Assembly (NCBI RefSeq): GCF_004362745.1
Contig: NZ_SNXY01000007.1
Span: 620,001 to 684,000, forward strand
Direction of reading: 5' to 3'
Length of the DNA: 64,000 nucleotides
Origin: Oharaeibacter diazotrophicus
GTDB lineage: Bacteria; Pseudomonadota; Alphaproteobacteria; Rhizobiales; Pleomorphomonadaceae
This document shows positions 27,037 through 36,176 of the stretch, piece after piece. Each line of letters starts with the position of its first letter. Position 1 is the first letter of the stretch. The translations under genes were made by a program, and so were the position numbers. The notes under the pieces are model-generated. The model saw only the letters and a program-made list of their open reading frames with translations. It was not told the origin of the DNA and did no database searches.

Positions 27037-27155
27037 TGCCACCGGCCCCGCCGCGGCCATGCGCGCGTCGCGGCGGGACCGTTCCGAACGATCCGACAGA
27101 CGACGGGCGACCGCGGCGATCCGCCGGACCGAGCGCCCAGTGAGGGAACCCCGCC

Positions 27156-27992
27156 ATGACCACCATCGCCCGTTCGCGGTCGGTGCTCGCCGCCGCCACC
27201 CTGCTCGCGGCCGCCGCCGGAGCCGCCGAGGCCGCCGAACCGCTCCGCATCTGCGCCGCCACCAAGGAGGCCCCGTATTCGTCGGCCGACGGTTCCGGCT
27301 TCGAGAACCGCATCGCCGTCAAGCTCGCCGAGGCCATGGGCCGCGAGCCGCAATTCGTCTACGCCGACAAGTTCGCGATCTACATCGTCCGCGACTATCT
27401 CGAGACCGGCGAGTGCGACGTCGTGCTCGGCGTCGACTCCGGCGACGAGCGGCTGGCGACCTCCAAGCCGATCTACCGCACCGGCTACGTCATGGTCAGC
27501 CGCCAGGACGAGAACTTCGACACCGCCGACTGGGAGGCGATCCGCGACACCCGCTTCAGCCGTTTCGCCATCCGCTTCTACAGCCCGGCCGAGACGATCC
27601 TGAAGTACACGGGCAAGTGGGAGGACAACGCCGCCTACCTCTACGGCCTGATCGACTTCAAGTCGAACCGCAACACCTACAATCAGGTCGACGCCTCCCG
27701 CCTCGTCTCCGAGGTCGCCGGCGGCGAGGCGGATCTCGCCATCGCCTTCGCGCCCGACGTCGCCCGCTACGTCAAGTCGGCGTCGGTGCCGATGCGCATG
27801 ACGATGATCGACCGGCCGATCACCCGCACCGACGGCAAGACCATCCCGCTCCAGTACGACCAGGCGATCGGCGTCCGCAAGGACGACACGGCCCTGCTCG
27901 CCGAGATCGAGGCGGCGCTCCCGAAGATCCGCGCCGACATCGACCAGATCCTCGCCGAAGAGGGCATTCCCCTGCTGCCGCCGAGCAGCTGA
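27156..27992 (+). CDS. mxaJ: MxaJ, periplasmic methanol oxidation accessory protein
   Basis: 278-residue exported protein with a periplasmic solute-binding-protein fold (family 3-like). The signal peptide is about residues 1-26. The mature protein begins [20 protein letters not shown] and has [20 protein letters not shown] and the [21 protein letters not shown] lobe motif. MxaJ is thought to help mature or stabilise methanol dehydrogenase rather than import a solute. The canonical position between mxaF and mxaG secures the assignment. Confidence 0.93.
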   Translation: MTTIARSRSVLAAATLLAAAAGAAEAAEPLRICAATKEAPYSSADGSGFENRIAVKLAEAMGREPQFVYADKFAIYIVRDYLETGECDVVLGVDSGDERLATSKPIYRTGYVMVSRQDENFDTADWEAIRDTRFSRFAIRFYSPAETILKYTGKWEDNAAYLYGLIDFKSNRNTYNQVDASRLVSEVAGGEADLAIAFAPDVARYVKSASVPMRMTMIDRPITRTDGKTIPLQYDQAIGVRKDDTALLAEIEAALPKIRADIDQILAEEGIPLLPPSS

Positions 27993-28030
27993 TCCCGTCC
28001 ATCGATCCCCCGCCGAAAGAGAAGGTACCG

Positions 28031-28567
28031 ATGCAGTCCTGGTTCCTGAGAACCTGCGTCCTCGCCGTCGCCACCACCACGCTGGCCGTGGGCGCGGTCG
28101 CCCAGATCCGGCTCTTCAACACCGTCACGGGCGAGCCGCTCGACATGTCCATGGCCATGGAGGAGGGCCGCGACACGCCGGCCGTCAAGTCCTTCATGGA
28201 AACCGGCGTCAACGCCTACAACGAGAACCCCGAGGCGCTCGGCAAGGGCGAGGAGATCTTCCTCACCGCCTGCTCCGGCTGTCACGGCCATCTCGGCGAA
28301 GGCAAGATCGGCCCCGGCCTCAACGACGACTACTGGACCTATCCCGGCAACGCGACCGACGAGGGCCTGTTCCGGACGATCTACGGCGGGGCCGAGGGGC
28401 AGATGGGGCCGCAATACGGCAACCTGACGCTCGACGAGATGCTGCACGTGATGGCCTGGGTCCGCCACATCTACACCGGCGACCCGGCGACGGCGACGTG
28501 GTTCACGCCCGAGCAGCGCGCCGCCTTCAAGCCCTTCCCGAAGACCCATCCGGATCCGAACGGCTGA
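28031..28567 (+). CDS. mxaG: Cytochrome cL (MxaG), electron acceptor of methanol dehydrogenase
   Basis: 178-residue periplasmic class I c-type cytochrome. The signal peptide ends VGAVAQ (about residue 25). Heme attachment is CSGCH (Cys81, Cys84, His85) and the likely axial Met lies in [10 protein letters not shown] (Met125). The cL-specific N-terminal part ([14 protein letters not shown]) and C-terminal extension ending KTHPDPNG are present. It passes methanol electrons on to a smaller cytochrome c and the oxidase chain. A 153-base GC-rich gap with several possible small hairpins separates it from mxaI. Confidence 0.95.
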   Translation: MQSWFLRTCVLAVATTTLAVGAVAQIRLFNTVTGEPLDMSMAMEEGRDTPAVKSFMETGVNAYNENPEALGKGEEIFLTACSGCHGHLGEGKIGPGLNDDYWTYPGNATDEGLFRTIYGGAEGQMGPQYGNLTLDEMLHVMAWVRHIYTGDPATATWFTPEQRAAFKPFPKTHPDPNG

Positions 28568-28720
28568 GCCGTGCGGACCGACCGTCGCGGCGGCGAAGGG
28601 GGCCGGCGCGACCCGCGGCGTCACCGGGTGGGGCGCCGCGACACCAGAGGGGGGCGCCGCCGCCGGGGAACGAGGGGCGGGGCGTCACCGGACCAAGACG
28701 TCGAACAGGAGGAAACGGAC

Positions 28721-29014
28721 ATGAAACTCATCGCCACTCTCGCCGCCGCCACGGTCGTCGCGCTCGCCGGCATCGGTTCGGCCGCCGCCTACGACGGCAC
28801 CAACTGCAAGGCGCCGGGCAACTGCTGGGAGCCGAAGCCGGGCTACCCGGACAAGGTCGAGGGCTCCAAGTACGACCCGCAGCACGACCCGATGGAGCTC
28901 AACAAGCAGTCGGAGTCGATCAAGGCCATGGAGGAGCGCAACGCGCTCCGCGTCGCCAACTTCAAGAAGACCGGCAAGTTCGTCTACAACGTGAAGGACA
29001 TTCCGGCCCAGTGA
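28721..29014 (+). CDS. mxaI: Methanol dehydrogenase small subunit MxaI
   Basis: 97-residue exported subunit that wraps the MxaF surface in the alpha2beta2 enzyme. Signal peptide to about residue 22 (SAAA). The mature chain YDGTNCKAPGNCWEPKPGYP has the two-cysteine disulfide loop, then the long Lys/Glu-rich helix (QSESIKAMEERNALRVANFK). AGGAGGAAA precedes the ATG. Its presence confirms an MxaFI rather than XoxF system. An inverted repeat follows 19 bases after the stop. Confidence 0.96.
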   Translation: MKLIATLAAATVVALAGIGSAAAYDGTNCKAPGNCWEPKPGYPDKVEGSKYDPQHDPMELNKQSESIKAMEERNALRVANFKKTGKFVYNVKDIPAQ

Positions 29015-29032
29015 TCCCCTCGCGCCGGGCGG

Positions 29033-29061
29033 TGCGGACGGGAGCCCTCACCCCGTCCGCA
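29033..29061 (+). terminator. Hairpin after mxaI
   Basis: Perfect 10-bp stem TGCGGACGGG / CCCGTCCGCA with 9-base loop between mxaI and mxaR, no T-tract. It probably sets the boundary between the abundant mxaFJGI message and the low-abundance accessory genes. Confidence 0.5.
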
Positions 29062-29224
29062 AGCGCAGACCGTCCGACGTCGAGCCGGGGGCGGGCGTCC
29101 GATCCGGCGCGATGGACCGGTTTTCGTTCTCCCTGGACCACACGAGCCCTCGACCGCGCCTTCGCGGTCGGGCGCCCGTCCCCGGTCCCACGCAGAGAGA
29201 CGGTGTTCCTTGGACGAGCGTGAG

Positions 29225-30250
29225 ATGTCGATCGACCTCGAGGACTGGCGCCGCCGCGCCGCCGCGTTCGAAGCCGCCGTGGCGACGGCGGTCGTCGGCC
29301 AGGACCGCGCCGTGCGGCTGACCACCATCGCCGTGTTCTGCCGCGGCCACGTGCTGCTCGAGGGCGACGTCGGCGTCGGCAAGACCACGCTGCTGCGCGC
29401 GGTCGCCCGTGCGCTCGGCGGGCCCTACGAGCGCATCGAGGGGACGGTCGACCTGATGCCGAACGACGTCGTCTACGCCGCCCACGTCGGCGAGGACGGC
29501 CGTCCGCGCGTCGAGCCCGGACCGATTCTCGCCCACGGCGAGGATCTCTGCGTCTTCTTCTTCAACGAGATCAACCGGGCGCGGCCGCAGGTCCACGCCC
29601 TCCTGCTGCGCGCCATGGCCGAGCGCAGCATCGGCGCCTTCCGCCGCGAGTGGCACTTCCCGCATCTCCAGGTCTTCGCCGACCGCAACCGGGTCGAGCG
29701 CGAGGAGACCTTCGAACTGCCCGCCGCGGCGCGCGACCGCTTCTTCGTCGAGATCGCGGTGGAGGCCCCGGCCGATCCGGCGATCCGCCGCCGCCTCGTG
29801 TTCGACACCCGTTTCCACGACACCGACGCCCTGATCGCGGCGGTGCCCGAGGCGGTGCTGCCGTTCCGCGAACTCGGCGCGGTCGCCGCCGCGATCCAAC
29901 GGGCCGTGCACGCCTCCCCGGCGATCGAACGCTACGTCTTCGACCTCTGGGAAGCGCTGCGCGATCCGGCTGCGGCCGGCATCGAGATCCCCGGCGTGCC
30001 GGTCGAGCGGCTGGTCCAGGGCGGCGCGAGCCCGCGTGGCGTCTCGGCGCTGGTGCGCGCCGCCCGCGCCCACGCCTGGCTGGAGGGCCGCCGCTTCGTC
30101 GACCCGGACGACGTCGGCGCGGTGTTCCGTGCGGTGATGGGCCACCGCATCTTCCTGGCGCCGGCCTACGAAGCCCGCCGCGATCGGCTGGTGCCCGCCC
30201 TGGTCGACGCCGCCTTCGCGCGGGTCGCCGTGCCGGCGGAGGCGGCATGA
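29225..30250 (+). CDS. mxaR: MxaR, MoxR-type AAA+ ATPase
   Basis: 341-residue cytosolic ATPase of the MoxR clade, thought to help insert calcium and activate methanol dehydrogenase together with the vWA proteins MxaC, MxaL and MxaS. Walker A GDVGVGKTT, Walker B CVFFFNEINRA, sensor region FADRNRVEREETFELPAAARDRF and a C-terminal lid domain are intact. ATG 29225 is used; a TTG at 29210 (adding MDERE) is better placed behind GAGAG and may be the true start. It overlaps mxaS by four bases. Confidence 0.9.
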   Translation: MSIDLEDWRRRAAAFEAAVATAVVGQDRAVRLTTIAVFCRGHVLLEGDVGVGKTTLLRAVARALGGPYERIEGTVDLMPNDVVYAAHVGEDGRPRVEPGPILAHGEDLCVFFFNEINRARPQVHALLLRAMAERSIGAFRREWHFPHLQVFADRNRVEREETFELPAAARDRFFVEIAVEAPADPAIRRRLVFDTRFHDTDALIAAVPEAVLPFRELGAVAAAIQRAVHASPAIERYVFDLWEALRDPAAAGIEIPGVPVERLVQGGASPRGVSALVRAARAHAWLEGRRFVDPDDVGAVFRAVMGHRIFLAPAYEARRDRLVPALVDAAFARVAVPAEAA

Positions 30251-31113
30251 CCGATCCGCTGGACGACTTCGCCGATCTCGCCATCGCCGCCCGCGGCCGG
30301 CTGTTCTCGGTCCGGCCGGGACGGCACGGCGCGCGCACCGTCGGCGTCGGCGGCGCCTTCGCCGGGCTGTCGCCGCTGATGGACCATCCCGATCCGCGCC
30401 GGATCGACGTCCGCGCCTCGATCCGCGATCCGTTCGGCACCATCTGGGTCCGCCGCCAGCGCCAGGAGGTGGCGGCGCGGATCGTCGTGCTGCTCGACAC
30501 CTCCGGCTCGATGGCCACCGTCGGCCGCTCCGACCGCGGCGCGCTCGCCCGCGTCCTCGTCGCCGGTCTCGCCCGCGCCGTCGAGCGCGGCTCGGACGGC
30601 TTCGGCCTCCTCACCGGCGCCGACATCGGACCCGACGCGGCGCTGTGGCCGCCGCGCCGCCGCCGCGGCCTCGCCGCCGAGGTCGGCGCGCTGGTCGACC
30701 GCATCGCCTTCGCCGGCTCCGGCGTCGGTCGGCTCGAGGCGGCCGCCGACCTCCTGCCCGCCGGGCGCTGCGTCGTGCTCCTGGTCTCGGACTTCTCGCA
30801 GCCGCTCTCGGTGGTCGCGGCCCTGCTCGACCGCCTCTCCGCCCACGACGTCCGCCCGGTCGTGCTGCGCGACAGCGCGGTCGAGGCCCCGGACGGCCGC
30901 TTCGGCGTCGTCGAACTCGCCGATCTCGAGGGCGGCGGCCGCCGCCTCGTGCTGATGCGGTCGTCGCTCGCCCGCGCCCAGGCCGCCGCCGCCGCCGAGC
31001 GCCGGCGCCGGCTCGCGATGCTGTTCGCCGACCACGACCTTTCGCCGGTGGAGATCGTCGACCAGATCGACGTCGCCGCGCTGGTCGACGCCTTCGCGGC
31101 AGGAGGGGCGTGA
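30247..31113 (+). CDS. mxaS: MxaS, DUF58-type accessory protein
   Basis: 288-residue protein acting with MxaR. The N-terminal part holds a DUF58-like region (PLMDHPDPRRIDVRASIRDP) and the middle a von Willebrand A core with MIDAS LLDTSGSMA and LVSDFSQPLS. The C-terminal helix region (EIVDQIDVAALVDAF) is typical. No signal peptide or membrane segment, so cytosolic. It starts at ATG 30247, overlapping the mxaR stop. Equivalent genes are required for active methanol dehydrogenase in Methylorubrum and Paracoccus. Confidence 0.88.
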   Translation: MTDPLDDFADLAIAARGRLFSVRPGRHGARTVGVGGAFAGLSPLMDHPDPRRIDVRASIRDPFGTIWVRRQRQEVAARIVVLLDTSGSMATVGRSDRGALARVLVAGLARAVERGSDGFGLLTGADIGPDAALWPPRRRRGLAAEVGALVDRIAFAGSGVGRLEAAADLLPAGRCVVLLVSDFSQPLSVVAALLDRLSAHDVRPVVLRDSAVEAPDGRFGVVELADLEGGGRRLVLMRSSLARAQAAAAAERRRRLAMLFADHDLSPVEIVDQIDVAALVDAFAAGGA

Positions 31114-31116
31114 GCG

Positions 31117-32013
31117 ATGCGCGCGCCGGCCGCCGTGCTCCTCGCCGTCCTCGCCGCCGCGCCCGCCGCGGCGGCGCCCGTCGTCGTGCTCGCACCGCCG
31201 CGCGACCACGGCTGGTGGATCGGCGACGTGCTGCGCGTCTCGGCCGAGATCCTCGTCGACGACGGCGCCACGATCGATCCGGCCTCGCTGCCGAAGCCGC
31301 GCCCGGTGACCTATTGGCTCGACCTGCGCTCGGTCGCGCTCGTCGACCTCGGCGCATCGGCCGGGCAGCGGCGGCTGCGCCTCGACCTCGTCTACCAGAC
31401 CTTCTACGCCCCGCTCGAGCCGAAGCGGCTCGTCGTGCCGGCCGTCGACCTCGCCATGGTCGGTCCGGGCGGGCGCGAGGCGGCGACGGTGCCGTCCTGG
31501 AGCTTCGTCTCCGCGCCGCTGCGCGAGATCATGGCGCCGAGCGCGCCCGGCGAGGTCCGCACCGCCGCGCCGGTGGCGGTCGTCGACACCCGGCCGGACC
31601 AGGTCCGCGCCGCCGCCGCCGCCGCGGTCGGCATCGTCGCCATGCTCGGCTTCGGCTGGCACCGCGGCCTCGGGCCGTTCGCCCGGCGCGACCGCCCGTT
31701 CGGCCGCGCCGCCCGCGCCGTCCGCCGCGCCCTGGTCCGGCCCGGCGGCGCCGAGGGTCGGCGCGCGGCGCTGATCGCGCTGCACCGTGCGTTCGACGCC
31801 GCGCTCGGCCGGCGCATGCTGCCGCGCGACGTCGACGCGCTCTTGGCGCGCCGGCCGGAGTTCGCGCCGCTGCGCGTCGGCATCGACGGTTTCCTCGACG
31901 CCTCGCGCGCCGCGTTCTTCGCCGCGCCCGGCGCGGTGCCGTCCGAGCCGGGCGCGGAGGCGATCGGCCGGCTCGCCGACGACCTCGCCGCCGTCGAACG
32001 GAGGCGGCCGTGA
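31117..32013 (+). CDS. mxaA: MxaA, calcium-insertion accessory protein
   Basis: 298-residue membrane-anchored periplasmic protein. Signal peptide to about residue 20. The mature domain begins VVVLAPPRDHGWWIGDVLRV, an immunoglobulin-like beta domain with VTYWLDLRSVALVD. One membrane segment at about residues 166-186 is followed by a cytoplasmic helical tail. MxaA is one of the set (A, K, L) linked genetically to calcium insertion into methanol dehydrogenase. It ends overlapping mxaC by GTGA. Confidence 0.88.
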   Translation: MRAPAAVLLAVLAAAPAAAAPVVVLAPPRDHGWWIGDVLRVSAEILVDDGATIDPASLPKPRPVTYWLDLRSVALVDLGASAGQRRLRLDLVYQTFYAPLEPKRLVVPAVDLAMVGPGGREAATVPSWSFVSAPLREIMAPSAPGEVRTAAPVAVVDTRPDQVRAAAAAAVGIVAMLGFGWHRGLGPFARRDRPFGRAARAVRRALVRPGGAEGRRAALIALHRAFDAALGRRMLPRDVDALLARRPEFAPLRVGIDGFLDASRAAFFAAPGAVPSEPGAEAIGRLADDLAAVERRRP

Positions 32014-33041
32014 TCGCCTTCGACCGCCCGCTCGTCGCGCTCCTGCTGCTGCCGCTGGTGCTGCTGCCGCTGCTGGTTCGCCCGGCCGCGCCGTCGGGCC
32101 ATCCTGCGATCCGGCTGGTGCCGGCCGACCGCGCCTCGCGGGCGACCGCGGCGGCGCTCCGCGCCCTCGGCGTCGTCGCGATCGCCGCCCTGGCGCTGGC
32201 GCTCGGCGGCCCGCATCTCGGCGGCGGCACGGTCGAACGCCGCGGCGTCGGCGCCAACGTGGTGCTGCTGATCGACCGCTCGTCGAGCATGGACAACAGC
32301 TTCGCCGACCGTCTGCCGAGCGGCGACGAGGAATCCAAGTCCGCCGCCGCCCGCCGCCTCGTGCGCGACTTCGTCGACCGCCGCCCGCGCGACCGCATCG
32401 GCGTCGCCGCCTTCTCGACCACGCCGATGATGGTGGTGCCGATCACCGACCGGCTCGACGCCGTCCGCGGCGCCCTCGACGCCATCGACCTGCCGGGCCT
32501 CGCCTACACCGACGTCGGCCGTGGCCTGATCCTCGCCCTCGAGATGTTCGGCGACTCCACCGCCGCGGAATCGCGGGCGCTGGTGCTGATCTCCGACGGT
32601 GCCGGCGTCGTCGGCCGCGAGGTCCAGGACGCGCTGCGCGCCGCCGTGAAGCGCACGCCGGTCAACCTCTACTGGCTGTTCATCCGCTCCAAGGGCTCCT
32701 ACGGCCTCTTCGGCGTGCCCGAGAACCGGTCCGACGACACCCCGCGCGCCCGCCCGGAGCGCCATCTCCACATCCTGCTGTCCTCGCTCGGCATTCCCTA
32801 TCGCGCGCTCGAGGCGCAGTCGCCCGAGGCGATCGGCGAGGCGATCGCCGAGATCGACCGGCTCGAACGGCGCCCGATCACCTATGCCGAGCGGACGCCG
32901 CGCACCGACCTTGCGCCGTGGCTCTACGGCCTCGCGGCGCTGGCCCTGGCGCTGCTCGGCGCCGCGGTCGCGTTCGAGCGCGCCCTGGTTCCGGCCGGCA
33001 CGGTGCCGCTGCCACCGTTCGGGCGGGGAGGGGCGCGATGA
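32010..33041 (+). CDS. mxaC: MxaC, vWA-domain membrane accessory protein
   Basis: 343-residue protein with two N-terminal membrane segments (about 8-24 and 50-68), a periplasmic or cytosolic von Willebrand A domain with MIDAS LLIDRSSSMDNS and the ISDGAG motif, and a C-terminal membrane segment (about 308-327). This is the BatA/BatB-like topology of MoxR-associated vWA proteins. GTG start at 32010 overlaps the mxaA stop; its own stop overlaps mxaK by ATGA. Likely works with MxaR, MxaS and MxaL. Confidence 0.9.
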   Translation: MIAFDRPLVALLLLPLVLLPLLVRPAAPSGHPAIRLVPADRASRATAAALRALGVVAIAALALALGGPHLGGGTVERRGVGANVVLLIDRSSSMDNSFADRLPSGDEESKSAAARRLVRDFVDRRPRDRIGVAAFSTTPMMVVPITDRLDAVRGALDAIDLPGLAYTDVGRGLILALEMFGDSTAAESRALVLISDGAGVVGREVQDALRAAVKRTPVNLYWLFIRSKGSYGLFGVPENRSDDTPRARPERHLHILLSSLGIPYRALEAQSPEAIGEAIAEIDRLERRPITYAERTPRTDLAPWLYGLAALALALLGAAVAFERALVPAGTVPLPPFGRGGAR

Positions 33042-33640
33042 CGCGACGCCCGCGCACCCTGCACCTGCGCGATCGCCTCGCCGGCGGGGCGATCGGCGCC
33101 GGCCTCGTCGCGATCGCCGTGCTCGCCTTCGCCGTCGCGGCGTGGTTCGTCGCCGAGGTCGTCGCCGACAAGGCCGCCAACGACGCCATCCGCGGGCTCG
33201 CCGCCGGCCGCGACGTCGCGGTCGACCCGGCCACCGCCCGGCCGGAGCCGCTGCTCGCCCGGGCGCAGTTCCTGCTCTCGCGCGGGATGGTCGAGGAGGG
33301 CGAGGGGCTGCGCGGGCCGATCGAGGCGACCGGCCGGACCGACCTCGTCGCCGCCTATCTGCAGGATCTCGGCGCGGCCCGGCTCGTCCGCGCCTTCGAC
33401 GCCGTCGACCGCCAGGACGTCGACGCCGCCGTCGCCGAGGTTCGCGTCGCCAAGGAGGTGCTGCGCGCCGCCCTCGCGCTCGCGCCCGACGACTTCGACC
33501 TCAAGGTCGACGTCGACCTCGCCATGCGCCTCGTCCGCGACTTTCCCGAACCGGGCGCGGAGGAGGGCGAGGAGGAGCCCGGCGAGCGGCCGAAGTCGCT
33601 GTGGACGGAACTGCCCGGCATCCCGGAGGGGCTGCCGTGA
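33038..33640 (+). CDS. mxaK: MxaK, accessory protein
   Basis: 200-residue protein anchored by one N-terminal membrane segment (about 17-40) with a helical periplasmic domain that looks TPR-like: FLLSRGMVEEGEGLRGPIE and AVAEVRVAKEVLRAALALAP. The tail is acidic (EPGAEEGEEEPGE). MxaK is linked with MxaA and MxaL to calcium insertion. It is coupled to both neighbours by four-base overlaps (ATGA, GTGA). Assigned mainly by order and architecture, since MxaK sequences diverge widely. Confidence 0.85.
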   Translation: MTRRPRTLHLRDRLAGGAIGAGLVAIAVLAFAVAAWFVAEVVADKAANDAIRGLAAGRDVAVDPATARPEPLLARAQFLLSRGMVEEGEGLRGPIEATGRTDLVAAYLQDLGAARLVRAFDAVDRQDVDAAVAEVRVAKEVLRAALALAPDDFDLKVDVDLAMRLVRDFPEPGAEEGEEEPGERPKSLWTELPGIPEGLP

Positions 33641-34689
33641 GACGCCCGCCGCTCCGCCTCGTCCTGTTCGCCGTCGCCGCCGTGCTCGCCGCGGTCGCCG
33701 CCGCCGGCCCGACCGAACGCCGGGTCGTCGACACCGTCGACGTCATGCTGGCGGTCGACGTCACCGGCAGCATGAACGCGCGCGACTACGACGACGCCGG
33801 CGTGCCCGAGAGCCGCCTCGCGCACCTGCGCCGCCTGCTGCCGGCCTTCGTCGCCGGGCTGACCTGCGGCTCGCGGGTCGGGCTGTCGATCTTCACCGAG
33901 CGGCGCAGTTTCGTGCTGTTCGAGCCGATCGAGGTCTGCGCCACCTATCCGGTGATCGCCGCCGCCATCGCCAATCTCGACTGGCGCATGGCCTGGGAAG
34001 GCGACAGCCGGGTCGCCGACGGGCTCCACCACGCCCTCGGCCTCGCCGCCGCCCGCGACTACGACCTCGTCTTCCTCTCCGACGGCCAGGAGGCGCCGCC
34101 GCTGCCCTGGTCCGGCGGGCCGCCCTTCGAGGGCGCCAAGGGTACGGTTCGCGGTCTCGTCGTCGGCGTCGGCGGCACGGTGCCGGTGCCGATCCCGAAG
34201 TTCGACGACCGCGGCCGCGAGGCCGGCTTCTACACCATGGAAGACATACCGCAGGAATCCCGCGTCGGGCCGCCGCCGCCGGGTGCCGAGAACCGGCCCG
34301 GCTGGCATCCGCGCAACAACCCCTTCGGTGAGATGCCCGCCGGCACCGAGCACTTGGCGGTCCTGCGCGAGGACCATCTCGTCCGGCTCGCCGACGAGAC
34401 CGGCCTCGCCTACGCCCGTCTCGGCACGCCCGCCGAACTGGTCGAGGCCGTCTCCGCCGCGGCCCGGCCCCATCCCGTCGAGACCGTCGTCGACCGTGCC
34501 CCGCTCGCCGGGGCGGCGGCGCTCGTGCTCGCCGGCCTCGCCGTCGCCCGGCTGGCGTTCGCCGGCGTCGCCGCGGCGTTGCGGCCCACGGCCGCCGCCT
34601 TGCGCGGGCCGTGGCGCCCGCCCGCCACCCGTTCCCCCACCGTGCGGCCGTCGGCCGCCGTTTCCGCACCATCAGAGGTGTCGTCTTGA
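33637..34689 (+). CDS. mxaL: MxaL, vWA-domain accessory protein
   Basis: 350-residue membrane-linked protein. An N-terminal hydrophobic segment (about 7-23) precedes a von Willebrand A domain with a MIDAS variant LAVDVTGSMNARDYD and FLSDGQEAPP; a second segment is at about 290-312. Family-specific stretches such as AGFYTMEDIPQESRVGPP and GWHPRNNPFGEMPAGTEHL are present. GTG start overlaps the mxaK stop. Its stop overlaps the mxaD start as TTGA. Confidence 0.9.
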   Translation: MRRPPLRLVLFAVAAVLAAVAAAGPTERRVVDTVDVMLAVDVTGSMNARDYDDAGVPESRLAHLRRLLPAFVAGLTCGSRVGLSIFTERRSFVLFEPIEVCATYPVIAAAIANLDWRMAWEGDSRVADGLHHALGLAAARDYDLVFLSDGQEAPPLPWSGGPPFEGAKGTVRGLVVGVGGTVPVPIPKFDDRGREAGFYTMEDIPQESRVGPPPPGAENRPGWHPRNNPFGEMPAGTEHLAVLREDHLVRLADETGLAYARLGTPAELVEAVSAAARPHPVETVVDRAPLAGAAALVLAGLAVARLAFAGVAAALRPTAAALRGPWRPPATRSPTVRPSAAVSAPSEVSS

Positions 34690-35219
34690 AGAAGTCGTTC
34701 GTCGTCGCTGCCATCCTCGCCGCCGTCGCGGCGGTTCCCTCCGCCCGGGCCCACGGGCCGACGCCCCAGAAGGTCGACGAGGCGATCGACATCGCCGCGC
34801 CGTGCGAGCTGGTGTGGTCGACGCTCCGCGACTTCGGCTCGATCGGCAAATGGCACCCCGGCCTGAAGGCCGTCGAGGCGCACGGCGCCTCCGAACGCGG
34901 CTCGACGCGCACGCTGACGCTGCCGAACGGCGAAGAGGTCGTCGAGAAGCTCGACGAGGTCAACGGCGACATGCAGTCGATGTCCTACCGGCTCTCCAAG
35001 GAGAACCTGAAGGCGCTGCCGGTGTCGTTCTACACCGCCAAGATGGTGGTGAGCCGGCCCGAGGCCGGTCCGTCCTGCCACGTCGAATGGGAGGGCCGCT
35101 TCTATCGCGGCGACACCACCAACGAGCCGCCGCCGGAGCTGAGCGACGAGGCCGCGGTCGCCGCCATGACCGAGTTCTTCCAGGTCGGCCTCGCCGGCCT
35201 GAAGAAGGCGATGGAGTGA
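34686..35219 (+). CDS. mxaD: MxaD, periplasmic SRPBCC-fold protein
   Basis: 177-residue exported protein with an SRPBCC/polyketide-cyclase fold; in Methylorubrum MxaD aids interaction of methanol dehydrogenase with cytochrome cL. The best start is TTG 34686, overlapping the mxaL stop as TTGA and preceded by AGAGG at 7 bases. It gives a clean signal peptide (KKSFVVAAILAAVAAVPSARA). Mature motifs: IAAPCELVWSTLRDFGSIGKWHPG and TNEPPPELSDEAAVAAMTEFF. No ATG fits a full-length product better. Confidence 0.88.
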   Translation: MKKSFVVAAILAAVAAVPSARAHGPTPQKVDEAIDIAAPCELVWSTLRDFGSIGKWHPGLKAVEAHGASERGSTRTLTLPNGEEVVEKLDEVNGDMQSMSYRLSKENLKALPVSFYTAKMVVSRPEAGPSCHVEWEGRFYRGDTTNEPPPELSDEAAVAAMTEFFQVGLAGLKKAME

Positions 35220-35221
35220 CC

Positions 35222-36169
35222 ATGCGCGCGCCCGCCGCCGTCCTCCTCGCCCTGACGCTGACGTTTCCCGCCGTCGCCGCGCCGCGGCCGGCGGCCTTCG
35301 TCGTCGTCAGTCAGGCGGCCGGTGTCGTCACCGGCCGCGACGGGGAAGGCGCCGAGACCGCACGGCTGGCGCTGGACAAGGCGCCGGCCGCGGTGGTGGT
35401 GGACGCCGCGCGGCGGCGCGCCTACGTCAGCGAGCCCGAGGTCGGCGCCGTCGCGGTCGTCGACCTCGACGGTTTCGCGCGCGCCGGCACCCTCGCGGTC
35501 GGCGGCCAGCCGTTCGGGCTCGCGGTCCGGCCCGCGGGGCGCCTGCTCGTCACCGACTGGAGCGCCGACACGCTGACCGAGGTCGATCCGGCCGGCGGCG
35601 CGGCGCGCACCGTCGCGGTCGGCCAGGCGCCGTCGGCGGTGGTGGTCGGTCCCGACGACCGCTTCGCCTACACGGTCGACCGCGAGGCCGACCAGGTCTC
35701 GGTGGTCGATCTCTCCGACTTCTCGGTCGTCGCCACCGTCGACGTCGGCCGCGCGCCCTTCGCGGCGGCGCTGGCGCCGGGCGGCCGCCGGCTCTACGTC
35801 GCCAACGTCCAGTCCTCCGACCTCTCGGTGATCGACCTCGCCTTCCGCCGCGAGATCGCCCGCATCCCGATCGGCGGCATGCCCTACGGCGTCGCCATCA
35901 GCCCAGACGGCGGCCGGATCGCCGTCACCGACCAGGAGGGCGGCCGGCTCGTGCTGATCGACGCCCGCTCGCTGGCGCCGGCCGGGGCGGCCACCGTCGG
36001 CGACTACGCCGAGGGCGTGGTCGCGCTGCCGGCGGTCGGCGCCTTCGCCGTCGCCAACTGGTTCTCCGACACCGTCTCGCTGGTCGGCTTCGACGGCCGC
36101 TCGGTGAGCCACGTCCCCGTGCCCAAGGGCCCCCGCATGCTGGCCGCATTGCCCGCGGTCGAGGAGTAG
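35222..36169 (+). CDS. YVTN-type beta-propeller protein, PQQ-system associated
   Basis: 315-residue exported protein (signal peptide to about 19, AVAA) built of roughly seven 40-residue YVTN/NHL-like blades, e.g. AYVSEPEVGAVAVVDLDG, LYVANVQSSDLSVIDLAF and IAVTDQEGGRLVLIDA. It resembles the PQQ-dependent-catabolism-associated beta-propeller family found beside quinoprotein alcohol dehydrogenases and ABC exporters. It starts 2 bases after mxaD. The position corresponds to mxaE of Methylorubrum clusters, but I cannot confirm homology, so no symbol is given. Confidence 0.75.
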   Translation: MRAPAAVLLALTLTFPAVAAPRPAAFVVVSQAAGVVTGRDGEGAETARLALDKAPAAVVVDAARRRAYVSEPEVGAVAVVDLDGFARAGTLAVGGQPFGLAVRPAGRLLVTDWSADTLTEVDPAGGAARTVAVGQAPSAVVVGPDDRFAYTVDREADQVSVVDLSDFSVVATVDVGRAPFAAALAPGGRRLYVANVQSSDLSVIDLAFRREIARIPIGGMPYGVAISPDGGRIAVTDQEGGRLVLIDARSLAPAGAATVGDYAEGVVALPAVGAFAVANWFSDTVSLVGFDGRSVSHVPVPKGPRMLAALPAVEE

Positions 36170-36176
36170 TGCCGTG

